DNA of 64,000 nucleotides from Yersinia enterocolitica. Lineage in GTDB: Bacteria > Pseudomonadota > Gammaproteobacteria > Enterobacterales > Enterobacteriaceae. The DNA is taken from contig NBTC02000002.1 in the NCBI GenBank assembly GCA_002082245.2, forward strand, positions 806,001 to 870,000, read 5' to 3'. The translations under genes were made by a program, and so were the position numbers. The notes below the pieces were generated by a model that searched no databases, was not told where the DNA came from, and saw nothing but the letters and a program-made list of their open reading frames with translations. Below are positions 1 to 8,383 of this stretch, piece after piece (position 1 is the stretch's first letter; every line of letters starts with the position of its first letter).

Positions 1-605
1 ATAAGGCGAATGACTTCGGTCGTTGGGGCCACCGCCAGTGCGGTGATTGGCAGGATCATATGCTGCACAGCGCTGAGCATCATCTCTTTGCGATACGGCG
101 AAGGTGATAGCCATGCATCGACCAGAGCCAAACCAGTGACCGGTTTCACTTGATATAACAGGTCAAACCGGCCAGAAACCGGCAGCCAACCTAAATGCAG
201 TGAAAAGAACAACATCAACAGCAGCGCCAACCAGAATACAGGAATTGAGAAACCAAGTAATGCGACAGAACTGATGGCGATATCAGCCCATTTCCCGCGC
301 ATCACACCGGCAATAATCCCCAGCGGAATACCAACAAATAGGGCCAGTGTAAAGGCCAGTACACATAATTCCATGGTGGCGGGGAAGGCTTCACGCAATT
401 GCTCGCTAATAGGTTGACCATTGATGCTAGAAACCCCGAAGTCCCACTGAAACAGGCTATTGAAATAGAAGCGGTAAGCATCCATTAAGGATGCGCCATT
501 TAACGGCGCATGAGGGGTAAAGTAGCTCAGGCTAAAACTGACCAGTGACAACATAAACAACGTTATCACTAATAGTAATAAGCGGCGTAAGGTGAAGATA
601 ATCAT
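1..605 (-). CDS. sapB: SapB, peptide ABC transporter permease (3' part outside window)
   Basis: Reading leftward from an ATG at 605, the open frame starts with a hydrophobic helix ([17 protein letters not shown]) and continues for 201 codons to the window edge. It resembles DppB/OppB-type inner-membrane permeases. The sequence from residue 60 on contains several transmembrane stretches. The start overlaps the sapA stop as ATGA, which indicates translational coupling and the sapA-B order known from enterobacteria. In that family SapBCDF forms an inner-membrane ABC transporter linked to antimicrobial-peptide resistance and, in E. coli, putrescine export. Only the N-terminal two thirds is visible, so sapC, sapD and sapF would lie further left. 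Confidence 0.9.
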   Translation of the reverse strand, partial: MIIFTLRRLLLLVITLFMLSLVSFSLSYFTPHAPLNGASLMDAYRFYFNSLFQWDFGVSSINGQPISEQLREAFPATMELCVLAFTLALFVGIPLGIIAGVMRGKWADIAISSVALLGFSIPVFWLALLLMLFFSLHLGWLPVSGRFDLLYQVKPVTGLALVDAWLSPSPYRKEMMLSAVQHMILPITALAVAPTTEVIRL

Positions 606-2254
606 GGTTTTTTGCCCTCATTGCTCTCACGGAACACGCCAGCAAAAGAAGAATTGCCAAACGGGCTTAATACCAAACCTTTAATATCATAACGGTATGC
701 CTGTAACCGTAATGAAGATGCTAATGGCAACAGTGGCAATTGTTGCTCCAAAATACGCTGAGCTTGCTGATAATATTCAATACGCGCGGATAATTGCTGG
801 GAACGTAATGCTTTTTGTAGCAATTCATCAAACGCCGGATCACACCAATGAGCATAGTTTGTTTGCGAACGAATTGCCGCACAGCTTAATAGCGGGCGGA
901 AGAAACTGTCTGGGTCATTACTGTCTGTCGACCACCCTGTCAGCGTCAGGTCGTGATTCATCTCCATCAGCCGCGCCTCTTGGAATCGGCCTTCGACCGG
1001 CACTATATTGACTGTAATCCCCACCTGAGCCAAATCAGCCTGAATCAGTTCCGCCGTTTTTAATGGGCTGGGATTATAAGATTGCGAGGCGGTCGGCACC
1101 CATAGATTGAATTGTAAATTAGTCAATCCAAGCTGTTTTAGAATCTCTTTAGCTTTTTCTGGATTATATTCGGTTACCTGGGCCTGATTGTCATATGCCC
1201 ATGATGCACGAGGTAAAATAGACGCTGCGGTCTCAGCGGTACCGTAATAGATTGACTGCATTAATCGCTGGTTGTTAATCGATAATGCGATCGCCTGCCG
1301 CACCCGCTGATCGTTGAGTGGTGGCTTACGGGTGTTGAATGCCAAATAAGCTACATTCATCCCTGGGCGCAGTGTCAGACGCAGGCGAGGGTCATCTCGT
1401 AAAATGGATAATTGGCTGGCTGCTGGATAGGCCAACACATCACACTCGCCGGTCAGTAGTTTGGATAAGCGGCCAGTACCACCCGCACCCAGATCGATAA
1501 CCACCTGCGGCATGCGCGGTAAACCTTTCCAATAATCACTGTTACGGAACAGACGAATGTATTGCCCGGAGCGATATTCGTTCAACAAGAAGGGACCGGT
1601 CCCCACAGGCTCACGATCGATCTGCTCTTGTCGGCCTTTTTGGGTCAACACGTCGGCGTACTCGGCAGAGAGTACTGGTGCATAATGGGTAGCCAGATGC
1701 CAAAGGAAGGAGGCATCTGGAGCCTTCAGCTTAAATTCAACCGTATAATCATCCAGTTTTTTGACACTTTGCACTGCGTCGGCAAATTGTAAACTGTCGA
1801 AGTAAGGATACTCGCCACCATTGACATGGTGGTAGGGGTGTTGTGAGTCAAATACCCGCTGAAAGCTGAATATCACATCATCTGCGTTCATCATCCGGGT
1901 TGGGGTAAACCAATCGGTGGTCTGGAAGGAGACGTCTTTACGTAAATGAAAACGATATGTCGCGCCGTTATCCAGCACTTGCCAACTTTCAGCTAGTTCA
2001 GGGATTAAACGGTAGGTATACGGGTCAACGTCCAGCAGGCGGTCGTAAAGTTGTGCTGCCAGGGTATCGATGGTCAATCCGCTACTGGCCATCTGCGGAT
2101 TAAAGGTATTGAGTATCCCGCTGACACAATAGACGAAGCCACGTTGGCGGATATCCGGCAGCGGTTGAGCGGGTTGAGGGGCCGGGGCGGGTTGCGCCAG
2201 CGCTGATGTCGCAAGGCAAGACAACGACAGCAAGCAAATAAGTAAAGCACGCAT
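602..2254 (-). CDS. sapA: SapA, periplasmic peptide-binding protein
   Basis: This is a 550-residue protein of the SBP family 5 (OppA/DppA/SapA). E. coli SapA is about the same length. It begins with a clear Sec signal peptide ([20 protein letters not shown]) followed by a proline/alanine-rich linker. The family segments follow: a [22 protein letters not shown] region, then [10 protein letters not shown], and GTGPFLL in the middle. The open frame extends 81 codons further upstream, but that part has no signal features, and the ATG at 2254 gives the expected signal peptide and length. It is the first gene of the sap operon and is coupled to sapB by a 4-base overlap. It probably delivers peptides or other cations to SapBC. 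Confidence 0.93.
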   Translation of the reverse strand: MRALLICLLSLSCLATSALAQPAPAPQPAQPLPDIRQRGFVYCVSGILNTFNPQMASSGLTIDTLAAQLYDRLLDVDPYTYRLIPELAESWQVLDNGATYRFHLRKDVSFQTTDWFTPTRMMNADDVIFSFQRVFDSQHPYHHVNGGEYPYFDSLQFADAVQSVKKLDDYTVEFKLKAPDASFLWHLATHYAPVLSAEYADVLTQKGRQEQIDREPVGTGPFLLNEYRSGQYIRLFRNSDYWKGLPRMPQVVIDLGAGGTGRLSKLLTGECDVLAYPAASQLSILRDDPRLRLTLRPGMNVAYLAFNTRKPPLNDQRVRQAIALSINNQRLMQSIYYGTAETAASILPRASWAYDNQAQVTEYNPEKAKEILKQLGLTNLQFNLWVPTASQSYNPSPLKTAELIQADLAQVGITVNIVPVEGRFQEARLMEMNHDLTLTGWSTDSNDPDSFFRPLLSCAAIRSQTNYAHWCDPAFDELLQKALRSQQLSARIEYYQQAQRILEQQLPLLPLASSLRLQAYRYDIKGLVLSPFGNSSFAGVFRESNEGKKP

Positions 2255-2502
2255 AAACGCTTCGCAGTAAGTAAGCAATACTCTTAGTGTACCGTAATCT
2301 GACACTCCCCCCAATCCATTGAGTAAAACAACTGCACTGTCTGCTGGTTGTTGCAGCAATCGAGGTGAATAAACAGCAAATTGTTGTTTATACGCGAGGA
2401 TGTAGTGAGAGCAATGGGCGGCGGCGGCGGTGTTCGATGCTGTAATTGAGTATAATTCCATCATAATCAGTGCGGGAATGAGAAAAATTCTCAACAAAGT
2501 GT

Positions 2503-2531
2503 TTGCAAGTGCTATTGATAACCATTATCAT
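2503..2531 (+). promoter_or_regulatory. Fur-box promoter of the RyhB-type RNA
   Basis: A sigma-70 promoter can be read as TTGCAA (2503-2508), a 17-base spacer and TATCAT (2526-2531). A Fur box covers 2511-2529 and matches 16 of 19 positions of the GATAATGATAATCATTATC consensus. The box overlaps the spacer and the -10 element. This is the arrangement expected for repression by iron-loaded Fur, as at E. coli ryhB. Confidence 0.85.
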
Positions 2532-2537
2532 CATTTT

Positions 2538-2645
2538 GCTCTTCGAGATAAGGCCAGTAGCTTCTGGTTTTAGACAGGAAAGCACGACATTGCTCACATT
2601 GCTTCCAGTGTTTTTTAAGCCAGCTCGGGTGCTGGCTTTTTTTTT
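2538..2645 (+). ncRNA. ryhB: RyhB-type iron-responsive small RNA
   Basis: The segment 2579-2608 carries the conserved RyhB seed and core (AAAGCACGACATTGCTCACA at 2579-2598, then TTGCTTCCAG), identical as I recall it to E. coli RyhB. It is followed by an intrinsic terminator: AGCCAGC 2618-2624, loop TCGGGT, GCTGGCT 2631-2637, then nine T. The 5' end is inferred from the promoter spacing. The 5' part (2538-2575) differs from E. coli RyhB and makes the RNA somewhat longer, about 105 nt. RyhB acts with Hfq to repress iron-using proteins when iron is scarce. Yersinia carries two RyhB copies. From the position next to sapA I suspect this is the second one, but that assignment is from memory. Confidence 0.9.
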
Positions 2646-2711
2646 GCCTGGCGTCGCCTGGTCCTTTCATATGTTATGTGTACTGACGTTCGATCACGAT
2701 TTAATTATAAA

Positions 2712-2728
2712 TGATAATGATATTTATC
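2712..2728 (+). promoter_or_regulatory. Fur-box-like sequence ahead of the toxin genes
   Basis: TGATAATGATATTTATC contains a complete left half-site of a Fur box (TGATAAT) and a degenerate right half. It lies about 108 bases before the toxin A-subunit start and downstream of the RyhB terminator. A possible -10 (TATTAT) lies about 25-30 bases downstream. The match is weaker than the one at the RyhB promoter. Iron control of the toxin is inference. Confidence 0.35.
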
Positions 2729-2835
2729 CTGTGTGCACTCAGTTTTTTTGTATTATGAAATCAATACATCCATTGCTATATTAATAAATGAAAAATATTA
2801 GTGCTGAAACTGTATTTATATAGTCTGGTGGCGTT

Positions 2836-3609
2836 ATGAAACGATGTCAATTAATGGTTTTATTGTTTATTTCTTATATAATAAGTATGAGTGGTTGGGC
2901 TAAACCGCCGGATATTGTTTGGCGTGTTGATACCCGCGATTATCAAGAGATATTCAGTCAGGGTTTTCACTCTTTAGGTGATAATGATTCTGTAGTAGAA
3001 CACCTTAGTGGCAGAAGTTGCCGTGGTGACCATGCCACATCAGCGGATAGTATATTTATTTCCACTACAGCCGATAAAATATTTGCTTATAATTATTTAG
3101 AGAGAGTTTTGAAAAAAACACAAACGACAATAGGCAGTGATGCACTGGTTTATCTTTATCAGATAAGGGCTGATAGTAATATGTATAGCGCAGATTATAC
3201 ATTGAATTTTATATTACGCGTGGGGGCGAGTGGTATGCAACAGGAGCTTCACCATATTTTTCGCTATTCGCCGTTCTTATCGGAATGGATGGCGCATAGC
3301 AGAATTTTAGGAGAACAAATTATGTCAGCAACTTCATACCTGTTGCGTCAGGGCAAAGTTATCGCTAATGAGTTTATGCCTAACCCTTTGTATCGGCAAA
3401 CACGATCGAGTGCCAGTGCGAATCCTTATCGCAATGCTTTAATAATACCGTCGACTCTGAATATAATGCGAGTCTGGATGTTAAGAATGGGAATAAGACC
3501 GATGGTCAGGGCGTGTTTTGGCAGTATGAAGTCAACGAACCACAAGCGGGGTATAGATTCAATTTATCGAGGTCATGGCAGAATGTTTAAGTTAATCGCT
3601 ATTTTATAA
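2836..3609 (+). CDS. ytxA: Pertussis-like toxin A subunit (ADP-ribosyltransferase), probably frameshifted near the 3' end
   Basis: The 257-codon frame starts with a signal peptide (about residues 1-22). It then shows the pertussis-toxin S1 / PltA / ArtA catalytic features: WRVDTRD (Arg30), HLSGRSC (Cys62), the FISTT strand (74-78), YLYQIRADSNMYSA (106-119), and LSEWMAHSRI with the catalytic Glu at 150. After NPYR (residue 199) the frame changes character, with many ATA, AGA, CGA and Met codons. From about 3435 the +2 frame instead reads QCFNNTVDSEYNASLDVKNG and later WQYEVNEP, with normal codon use up to a stop at 3590. This suggests a frameshift around 3430-3440. The Cys in that frame would suit the S1-type disulfide partner of Cys62. 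The gene is AT-rich compared with its neighbours, which suggests transfer. The symbol ytxA is from memory of Yersinia pertussis-like toxins; artA/pltA are equivalent families. Confidence 0.8.
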   Translation: MKRCQLMVLLFISYIISMSGWAKPPDIVWRVDTRDYQEIFSQGFHSLGDNDSVVEHLSGRSCRGDHATSADSIFISTTADKIFAYNYLERVLKKTQTTIGSDALVYLYQIRADSNMYSADYTLNFILRVGASGMQQELHHIFRYSPFLSEWMAHSRILGEQIMSATSYLLRQGKVIANEFMPNPLYRQTRSSASANPYRNALIIPSTLNIMRVWMLRMGIRPMVRACFGSMKSTNHKRGIDSIYRGHGRMFKLIAIL

Positions 3610-3641
3610 AGTTAATATTCCTAATATGTAGAGGTTATATT

Positions 3642-3989
3642 ATGAAGGTGGTTATTTATGGGGCCATTGTGTTATTTTGTAGTTCGGTATTGGCGACTAA
3701 ACCTGGAGATTTAAAATCACAATGTGATGCTGATAACAGCATGATGATTTATAATCAGATAATTAAAAAATATAATGCGACTATTATGTGGCGACCGGAT
3801 GATATGTCGCTTAATGCGATTAATATTAAAATAGATGATAAATGGTATGGAACTATAGCAGAAGATAAAGTTAATGGTAATGGAGCGAAAGGGCTATCCA
3901 GTTTTGCACAAGCCGCTTACTTAATTAATCTCCCTGTCGATGTCTGTGTTAAAGGTAAATATCTACGGGGGCTGGAGGGGGTTCATTAG
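3642..3989 (+). CDS. ytxB: Pertussis-like toxin B (receptor-binding) subunit
   Basis: This 115-residue protein has a signal peptide (residues 1-18, ending SSVLA) and two Cys in the mature part (28 and 102). The size and the segments WYGTIAEDKVNG and AAYLINLPVDVCVKGKY fit the small OB-fold B subunits of ArtB/PltB/SubB-type AB5 toxins, which form a pentamer that binds host glycans. It starts 32 bases after the A frame, behind an AGAGG ribosome-binding site. The pairing A-then-B and the shared low GC support one transferred toxin operon. The assignment rests more on context and size than on a strong motif. It looks intact. Confidence 0.7.
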   Translation: MKVVIYGAIVLFCSSVLATKPGDLKSQCDADNSMMIYNQIIKKYNATIMWRPDDMSLNAINIKIDDKWYGTIAEDKVNGNGAKGLSSFAQAAYLINLPVDVCVKGKYLRGLEGVH

Positions 3990-4053
3990 CTTTTCGCTCA
4001 GATCAGCCGGTTATTATCCTCTGCACTGAACGAAATGAGAAGCTAATTCTTTT

Positions 4054-5064
4054 CTACTGACCGATATCACCGCTTAAAATAGCATGTTTCTTTAACATGC
4101 CACGTAACTGATGGTAGGTTAGCCCGAGTAAACTCGCCGCTTTGCGTTGATTGAACCGCGCCTGTTCCAAAGCGTGTTTCAACATTTGTTGTTCACTGTT
4201 TTGCAACCACTGCTTTAGGTCGAGAGGCAATTGAGAAAGTTCAGAAACGTGAACGTCTGCCATTTGCGGCGCTTTGTTTTCACGAGGCTGTCGGGGTGCG
4301 AAAGGATTAATAATGATATTATCCAGTGATTGGTCACTATTCCCGTGGCGATAAACTGAACGTTCCACCACATTTTTCAACTCCCGCACATTACCCGGCC
4401 AGTCATAATCCAGTAGTTGCTGTTTAGCTTGTGGCGTAAAACCGGGAAATAGCGGCAGACCTAACTCTCTACACATCTGGATGGCAAAGTGTTCAGCGAG
4501 TAACATGATATCTTGCTGACGTTCACGTAACGGTGGTAGTTGCACTACATCAAAGGCGAGCCGGTCCAGCAGGTCGGCGCGGAATTTACCTGCCTGCGCT
4601 AAAGCGGGTAAATTGTCATTGGTAGCACAAACCAGCCGGACATCCACTTGCAACGGCTGACTGCCGCCAACGCGCTCCAGATGACCATACTCAATCACAC
4701 GCAGTAATTTTTCCTGCACTAACATAGGCGCTGTTGCCAGTTCATCTAAAAAGAGCGTACCCCCATCTGCTCGTTCAAAACGCCCCAGATGGCGCTTCTG
4801 CGCACCGGTAAACGCCCCCGCTTCATGACCAAATAATTCTGAGTCAAGTAAGTTTTCATTCAATGCGGCACAGTTAAGTGAGATGAATGGCCCCTGCCAA
4901 CGGTTTGATAAATAATGTAACCGGTGCGCAATCAGCTCTTTACCGGTGCCTCGTTCACCAATCACCAACACCGGCTTATTCAACTTTGCCAGCCCGGAAA
5001 CTTGCTCCAGCACTTCAACAAAAGAGTTTGCTTCGCCTAACAGGTTTTCTAATTGCTCGCTCAT
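4054..5064 (-). CDS. pspF: PspF, sigma-54 activator of the phage-shock operon
   Basis: This is a 336-residue bacterial enhancer-binding protein without a regulatory N-terminal domain. It has the Walker A GERGTGK (36-42), the sigma-54 contact loop GAFTGA (83-88), LFLDELATAP as Walker B, and a Fis-type helix-turn-helix at the end (RKAASLLGLTYHQLRGMLKK). I chose the ATG at 5064. A TTG five codons upstream keeps the frame open but has no better ribosome-binding site. It is transcribed divergently from pspA, as in E. coli. PspF drives the psp promoter from upstream sites and is held inactive by PspA until membrane stress. Confidence 0.95.
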   Translation of the reverse strand: MSEQLENLLGEANSFVEVLEQVSGLAKLNKPVLVIGERGTGKELIAHRLHYLSNRWQGPFISLNCAALNENLLDSELFGHEAGAFTGAQKRHLGRFERADGGTLFLDELATAPMLVQEKLLRVIEYGHLERVGGSQPLQVDVRLVCATNDNLPALAQAGKFRADLLDRLAFDVVQLPPLRERQQDIMLLAEHFAIQMCRELGLPLFPGFTPQAKQQLLDYDWPGNVRELKNVVERSVYRHGNSDQSLDNIIINPFAPRQPRENKAPQMADVHVSELSQLPLDLKQWLQNSEQQMLKHALEQARFNQRKAASLLGLTYHQLRGMLKKHAILSGDIGQ

Positions 5065-5144
5065 GATGAAATTCGCCAATAGTTAGTTAAAACACTCACT
5101 TTACATTCTATCTTAATTTAAGCAGAAAATATTTTTTTGTTATT

Positions 5145-5188
5145 TTTCAACTTATTAAAACTAATGAAAAGTTGGCACGACTCTTGAT
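5145..5188 (+). promoter_or_regulatory. Sigma-54 promoter of pspA with IHF-like site
   Basis: TTGGCACG (5172-5179), four bases, then TTGAT gives the -24 GG / -12 spacing of a sigma-54 promoter. An IHF-like sequence (TTTCAACTTATTA, 5145-5157) matches 12 of 13 positions of the IHF consensus. It sits between the promoter and the presumed PspF sites further upstream (5080-5140). This matches the known psp promoter design. Confidence 0.85.
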
Positions 5189-5274
5189 AATAGTTATTCC
5201 ACAAGAGTTAGGCGAATGGATGCAACCAGACGCCGCTATTTCAGAAAGCCATTAAGTCAAAGAGGACATACATT

Positions 5275-5940
5275 ATGGGTATTTTTTCACGCTTTGCCGA
5301 TATCGTGAATGCCAACATCAATACATTGCTAGATAAAGCGGAAGATCCACAAAAGTTAGTACGCCTGATGATTCAGGAAATGGAAGATACACTAGTCGAA
5401 ATTCGTTCAACATCTGCCCGCGCATTAGCTGAGAAAAAACAGTTGTTGCGTCGCATCGATCACAGCGAAAGTCAGCAGCAAGAGTGGCAGGAAAAAGCCG
5501 AGCTGGCTCTGCGTAAAGATAAAGAAGATTTAGCCCGCGCGGCACTGATTGAAAAACAAAAAGTTGCTGCATTGATTGATACACTGACCCGTGAAGTGGC
5601 CACAGTAGAAGAAACACTGAGCCGCATGAAACATGAAATTAGCGAGTTGGAAAGTAAGCTAACTGAAACCCGCGCCAGACAACAGGCGCTGACCCTGCGC
5701 CATCAGGCTGCTGCGTCATCTCGCGATGTGCGCCGCCAGCTCGATAGTGGGAAACTCGACGAAGCTATGGCACGTTTTGAGCAATTCGAGCGGCGTATTG
5801 ACCATATGGAAGCTGAGGCTGAAACTGTGGGGGTCGGCAAACAAAAGTCGCTGGAAAGCCAGTTTGCTGAACTGAAAGCAGATGATGAAATCAGTAACCA
5901 GTTGGCCGCACTGAAAGCGAAAATGAATTCGGCTGAGTAA
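5275..5940 (+). CDS. pspA: PspA, phage-shock membrane-stabilising protein
   Basis: This 221-residue protein is coiled-coil nearly throughout (long heptad-rich helices from residue 25 to 190) and starts [20 protein letters not shown], the amphipathic N-terminal helix of the PspA/IM30/ESCRT-III family. E. coli PspA has 222 residues. It has two jobs: binding PspF to silence the operon, and forming oligomers on damaged inner membrane. It lies directly behind the sigma-54 promoter, with AGAGGA before the ATG. Confidence 0.97.
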   Translation: MGIFSRFADIVNANINTLLDKAEDPQKLVRLMIQEMEDTLVEIRSTSARALAEKKQLLRRIDHSESQQQEWQEKAELALRKDKEDLARAALIEKQKVAALIDTLTREVATVEETLSRMKHEISELESKLTETRARQQALTLRHQAAASSRDVRRQLDSGKLDEAMARFEQFERRIDHMEAEAETVGVGKQKSLESQFAELKADDEISNQLAALKAKMNSAE

Positions 5941-6010
5941 TGGTCTTGACCCATTTGCGTAAGCCCTATCTTTTGCTCTGTTTTATCGCTTTAGGGGCGA
6001 AAATATATCG

Positions 6011-6040
6011 GGCGGGCCGTAAGCAATAAAGCGGCCTGCC
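6011..6040 (+). other. Stem-loop between pspA and pspB
   Basis: GGCGGGCCGT (6011-6020) can pair with GCGGCCTGCC (6031-6040) with two G-U pairs and a 10-base loop. No T-run follows, so it is not an ordinary terminator. Its place in the 145-base pspA-pspB gap suggests a 3' stabiliser or processing structure that could keep pspA mRNA levels above those of pspBC. That role is inferred. Confidence 0.45.
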
Positions 6041-6085
6041 ATAATTAAAATGCGGATACCCGCGCCAGATGATTAAGGGGAACGA

Positions 6086-6313
6086 ATGAGTATCCTGTTT
6101 CTTGCCATACCACTGACCATTTTTGTGCTGTTTGTCGCACCTATTTGGTTATGGCTGCATTACAGCAATCGCCAGCAAAGTGGCGCTCAGCTTAGTCATC
6201 AGGATATGCAGCGCCTATCACAGTTAACTGATGATGCTCGCCGGATGCGGGAACGGATTCAAACATTAGAAGAAATTCTTGATGCGCAACATCCGAACTG
6301 GAGGCAGTCATAA
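6086..6313 (+). CDS. pspB: PspB, phage-shock inner-membrane sensor
   Basis: This 75-residue protein has one N-terminal membrane helix (about residues 3-26, with a PIWLWLHY end) and a cytoplasmic helical tail (MQRLSQLTDDARRMRERIQ), the full pattern of PspB. It works with PspC to pull PspA off PspF when the membrane is stressed and, in Y. enterocolitica, helps survival during secretin production. The stop overlaps the pspC start (TAATG). Confidence 0.95.
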   Translation: MSILFLAIPLTIFVLFVAPIWLWLHYSNRQQSGAQLSHQDMQRLSQLTDDARRMRERIQTLEEILDAQHPNWRQS

Positions 6314-6687
6314 TGGGCGATGTTTTTAAAAATAATATGTTAAGTGGCAAAAAACTGTACCGGGTGCCAGAAGAGGGCATGATCAAAGGGGTGTGTGCTG
6401 GTCTGGCCCACTATTTTGATATTCCAGTACGATTGATTCGGGTGATGGTGGTGTTATCCCTGTTCTTTGGTTTGTTTGTTTTCACTATCGCGGCCTATAT
6501 CGTACTGACTTTTATACTGGAACCGGTCCCCGCAGCCAGTTTTAATGGGCAGCATGAAGCAACGCCTCGTCAGCTGCTGGATCAACTAGAGTTTGAGTTG
6601 GGCGCCGGGGAACAGCGTTTGCGCCAGGTAGAGCGCTATGTCACCTCTGAGACTTTTGGTGTCCAGAGCCGTTTTCGCCAGTTGTAG
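6313..6687 (+). CDS. pspC: PspC, phage-shock membrane sensor
   Basis: This 124-residue protein has a PspC domain: KKLYRVPEEGMIKGVCAGLAHYF (about residues 12-34), a membrane helix around 42-70 (RVMVVLSLFFGLFVFTIAAYI), and a C-terminal cytoplasmic helix rich in Glu and Arg. In the family the C-terminal part binds PspA. It overlaps pspB by one base, so the two are translationally coupled. Confidence 0.95.
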   Translation: MGDVFKNNMLSGKKLYRVPEEGMIKGVCAGLAHYFDIPVRLIRVMVVLSLFFGLFVFTIAAYIVLTFILEPVPAASFNGQHEATPRQLLDQLEFELGAGEQRLRQVERYVTSETFGVQSRFRQL

Positions 6688-6765
6688 TGTTACCAATTAT
6701 TGCAGCCGGGAATGTTGCCCATAGATGTTACTTACCTATCCATACAGCCTGCCGGAGGGCAAAAG

Positions 6766-7005
6766 ATGAACAATAATCCCGCCCGTTCACGTGCAGGTGT
6801 AGTATTAACGTCACTGGTTAAAATTATCTTTACTGTTGCATTGGCCTATGGCCCAGCCAGTGCGGCTGGCTTGATAGTAAAGAGTGTGAGCCGCAAGCCC
6901 CTGCGTTGGTTGCTGCTGATGCTGCTCGAGCCAATGTTAAAACGCGCAATGCAGGCAGCTGCTGGCCAATTTGCCAAGGAGAAGCATGAAACGACTGCAA
7001 AATGA
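6766..7005 (+). CDS. pspD: PspD, phage-shock operon protein
   Basis: A short (79-residue) mostly helical protein with a hydrophobic middle (VVLTSLVKIIFTVALAYGPASAAG) and a second amphipathic stretch. I chose the ATG at 6766 because GGAGGG stands seven bases before it. The frame is open 22 codons further up but without a site. PspD is a peripheral inner-membrane protein of unclear function. Its 3' end overlaps the ycjX start by 20 bases. Confidence 0.88.
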   Translation: MNNNPARSRAGVVLTSLVKIIFTVALAYGPASAAGLIVKSVSRKPLRWLLLMLLEPMLKRAMQAAAGQFAKEKHETTAK

Positions 7006-8383
7006 GATTACGTCTTTGGTTAATCGTGGGATGGATCGCCATCTGCGATTAGCGGTAACCGGCTTGAGCCGCAGCGGGAAAACTGCCTTTATTACTTCGT
7101 TAGTGAATCAATTACTTCATGTCCACAGCGGTGCACGTTTACCGCTGTTTTCGGCTGTGCGCGAAGAGCGGCTACTGGGTGTAAAACGGGTACCGCAGCG
7201 TGATTTGGGTATTCAACGTTTTACCTATGATGAAGGATTGGCGTCTTTATATGGCACACCGCCAAACTGGCCAACCCCAACCCGTGGCGTCAGTGAAATT
7301 CGCTTAGCATTGCGCTTTCGTTCTGGTGATTCGCTTTTGCGCCACTTTAAAGAGACATCGACACTTTATTTGGAGATTGTCGATTACCCCGGTGAATGGT
7401 TACTGGACCTGCCTATGTTGGAACAGGACTATTTAAGCTGGTCCCGCCAGATGGCTGGTCTACTACAAGGGGATCGCGCACAGTGGGCCAAACCTTGGCT
7501 AACATTGTGTCAGCAGTGTGATCCGTTAGCACCGGCAGACGAAAACCAGCTAGCGGCCATTGCACAGGCCTATACCGATTATCTTATTCGCTGCAAGAAT
7601 GAAGGCCTGCATTTCATTCAACCCGGGCGGTTTGTCCTGCCTGGTGATATGGCTGGTGCGCCTGCACTACAGTTTTTCCCGTGGCCGGAGGTGAATGAAC
7701 TGAGTGAATCACGGCTGGCGCAGGCGGATAAACATTCCAATTTGGGTATGTTACGCACCCGTTTTAGCTATTACTGCAACTCGGTGGTGAAAGGTTTTTA
7801 TAAAGAACATTTTGTCCGATTTGATCGACAAATTGTGCTGGTGGATTGTTTGCAACCCTTGAACAGCGGGCCGCAGGCATTCAACGATATGCGCCTGGCT
7901 CTGACACAATTAATGCAGAGTTTCCATTACGGAAAACGAACGTTATTCCGTCGCTTATTCTCGCCGTGTATCGATAAGCTGATGTTTGCGGCGACTAAAG
8001 CGGATCACGTGACGGCGGATCAACACGCGAATCTAGTATCGTTACTCCAGCAATTGGTGCAGGAAGCCTGGCAAAATGCTGCTTTCGAAGGGATCAGTAT
8101 GGATTGTGTTGGGCTAGCATCGGTACAGGCGACAGAAAGTGGCATAGTTGAACATCAGGGGCAAAAAATCCCTGCATTGCGTGGCCATCGCCTACTGGAT
8201 GGTGTACCGCTGACGGTATTCCCGGGGGATGTCCCGGCGCGTTTGCCTGGTCCGGCATTCTGGCAGCAACAGGGTTTTCATTTTGATGAATTTCGTCCAC
8301 AAGCGGTGAATGTTGATAGCCCATTGCCCCATATTCGGCTGGATGCAGTGATGGAGTTCTTATTGGGAGATAAGTTGCGATGA
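6986..8383 (+). CDS. ycjX: YcjX, P-loop GTPase-like protein of the Psp regulon
   Basis: A 465-residue protein of the YcjX family (DUF463). It has a P-loop GLSRSGKT (26-33), an [13 protein letters not shown]alker-B-like region and the ATKADHV G4-like motif. The ATG at 6986, behind AAGGAG, matches the E. coli N-terminus MKRLQNE; an earlier TTG is not needed. It belongs to the PspF regulon and resembles stress-related GTPases, but its cellular role is not established. It overlaps both pspD and ycjF. Confidence 0.95.
   Translation: MKRLQNEITSLVNRGMDRHLRLAVTGLSRSGKTAFITSLVNQLLHVHSGARLPLFSAVREERLLGVKRVPQRDLGIQRFTYDEGLASLYGTPPNWPTPTRGVSEIRLALRFRSGDSLLRHFKETSTLYLEIVDYPGEWLLDLPMLEQDYLSWSRQMAGLLQGDRAQWAKPWLTLCQQCDPLAPADENQLAAIAQAYTDYLIRCKNEGLHFIQPGRFVLPGDMAGAPALQFFPWPEVNELSESRLAQADKHSNLGMLRTRFSYYCNSVVKGFYKEHFVRFDRQIVLVDCLQPLNSGPQAFNDMRLALTQLMQSFHYGKRTLFRRLFSPCIDKLMFAATKADHVTADQHANLVSLLQQLVQEAWQNAAFEGISMDCVGLASVQATESGIVEHQGQKIPALRGHRLLDGVPLTVFPGDVPARLPGPAFWQQQGFHFDEFRPQAVNVDSPLPHIRLDAVMEFLLGDKLR

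Noticed and set aside
2255..2497. In-frame upstream extension of sapA by 81 codons
   Set aside because: No signal-peptide or family similarity there. The ATG at 2254 gives a normal signal peptide and the known length.
2503..2784. Open frame of 93 codons on the plus strand
   Set aside because: It runs through the RyhB promoter, RNA and terminator; the hydrophobic look comes from the Fur box and T-runs.
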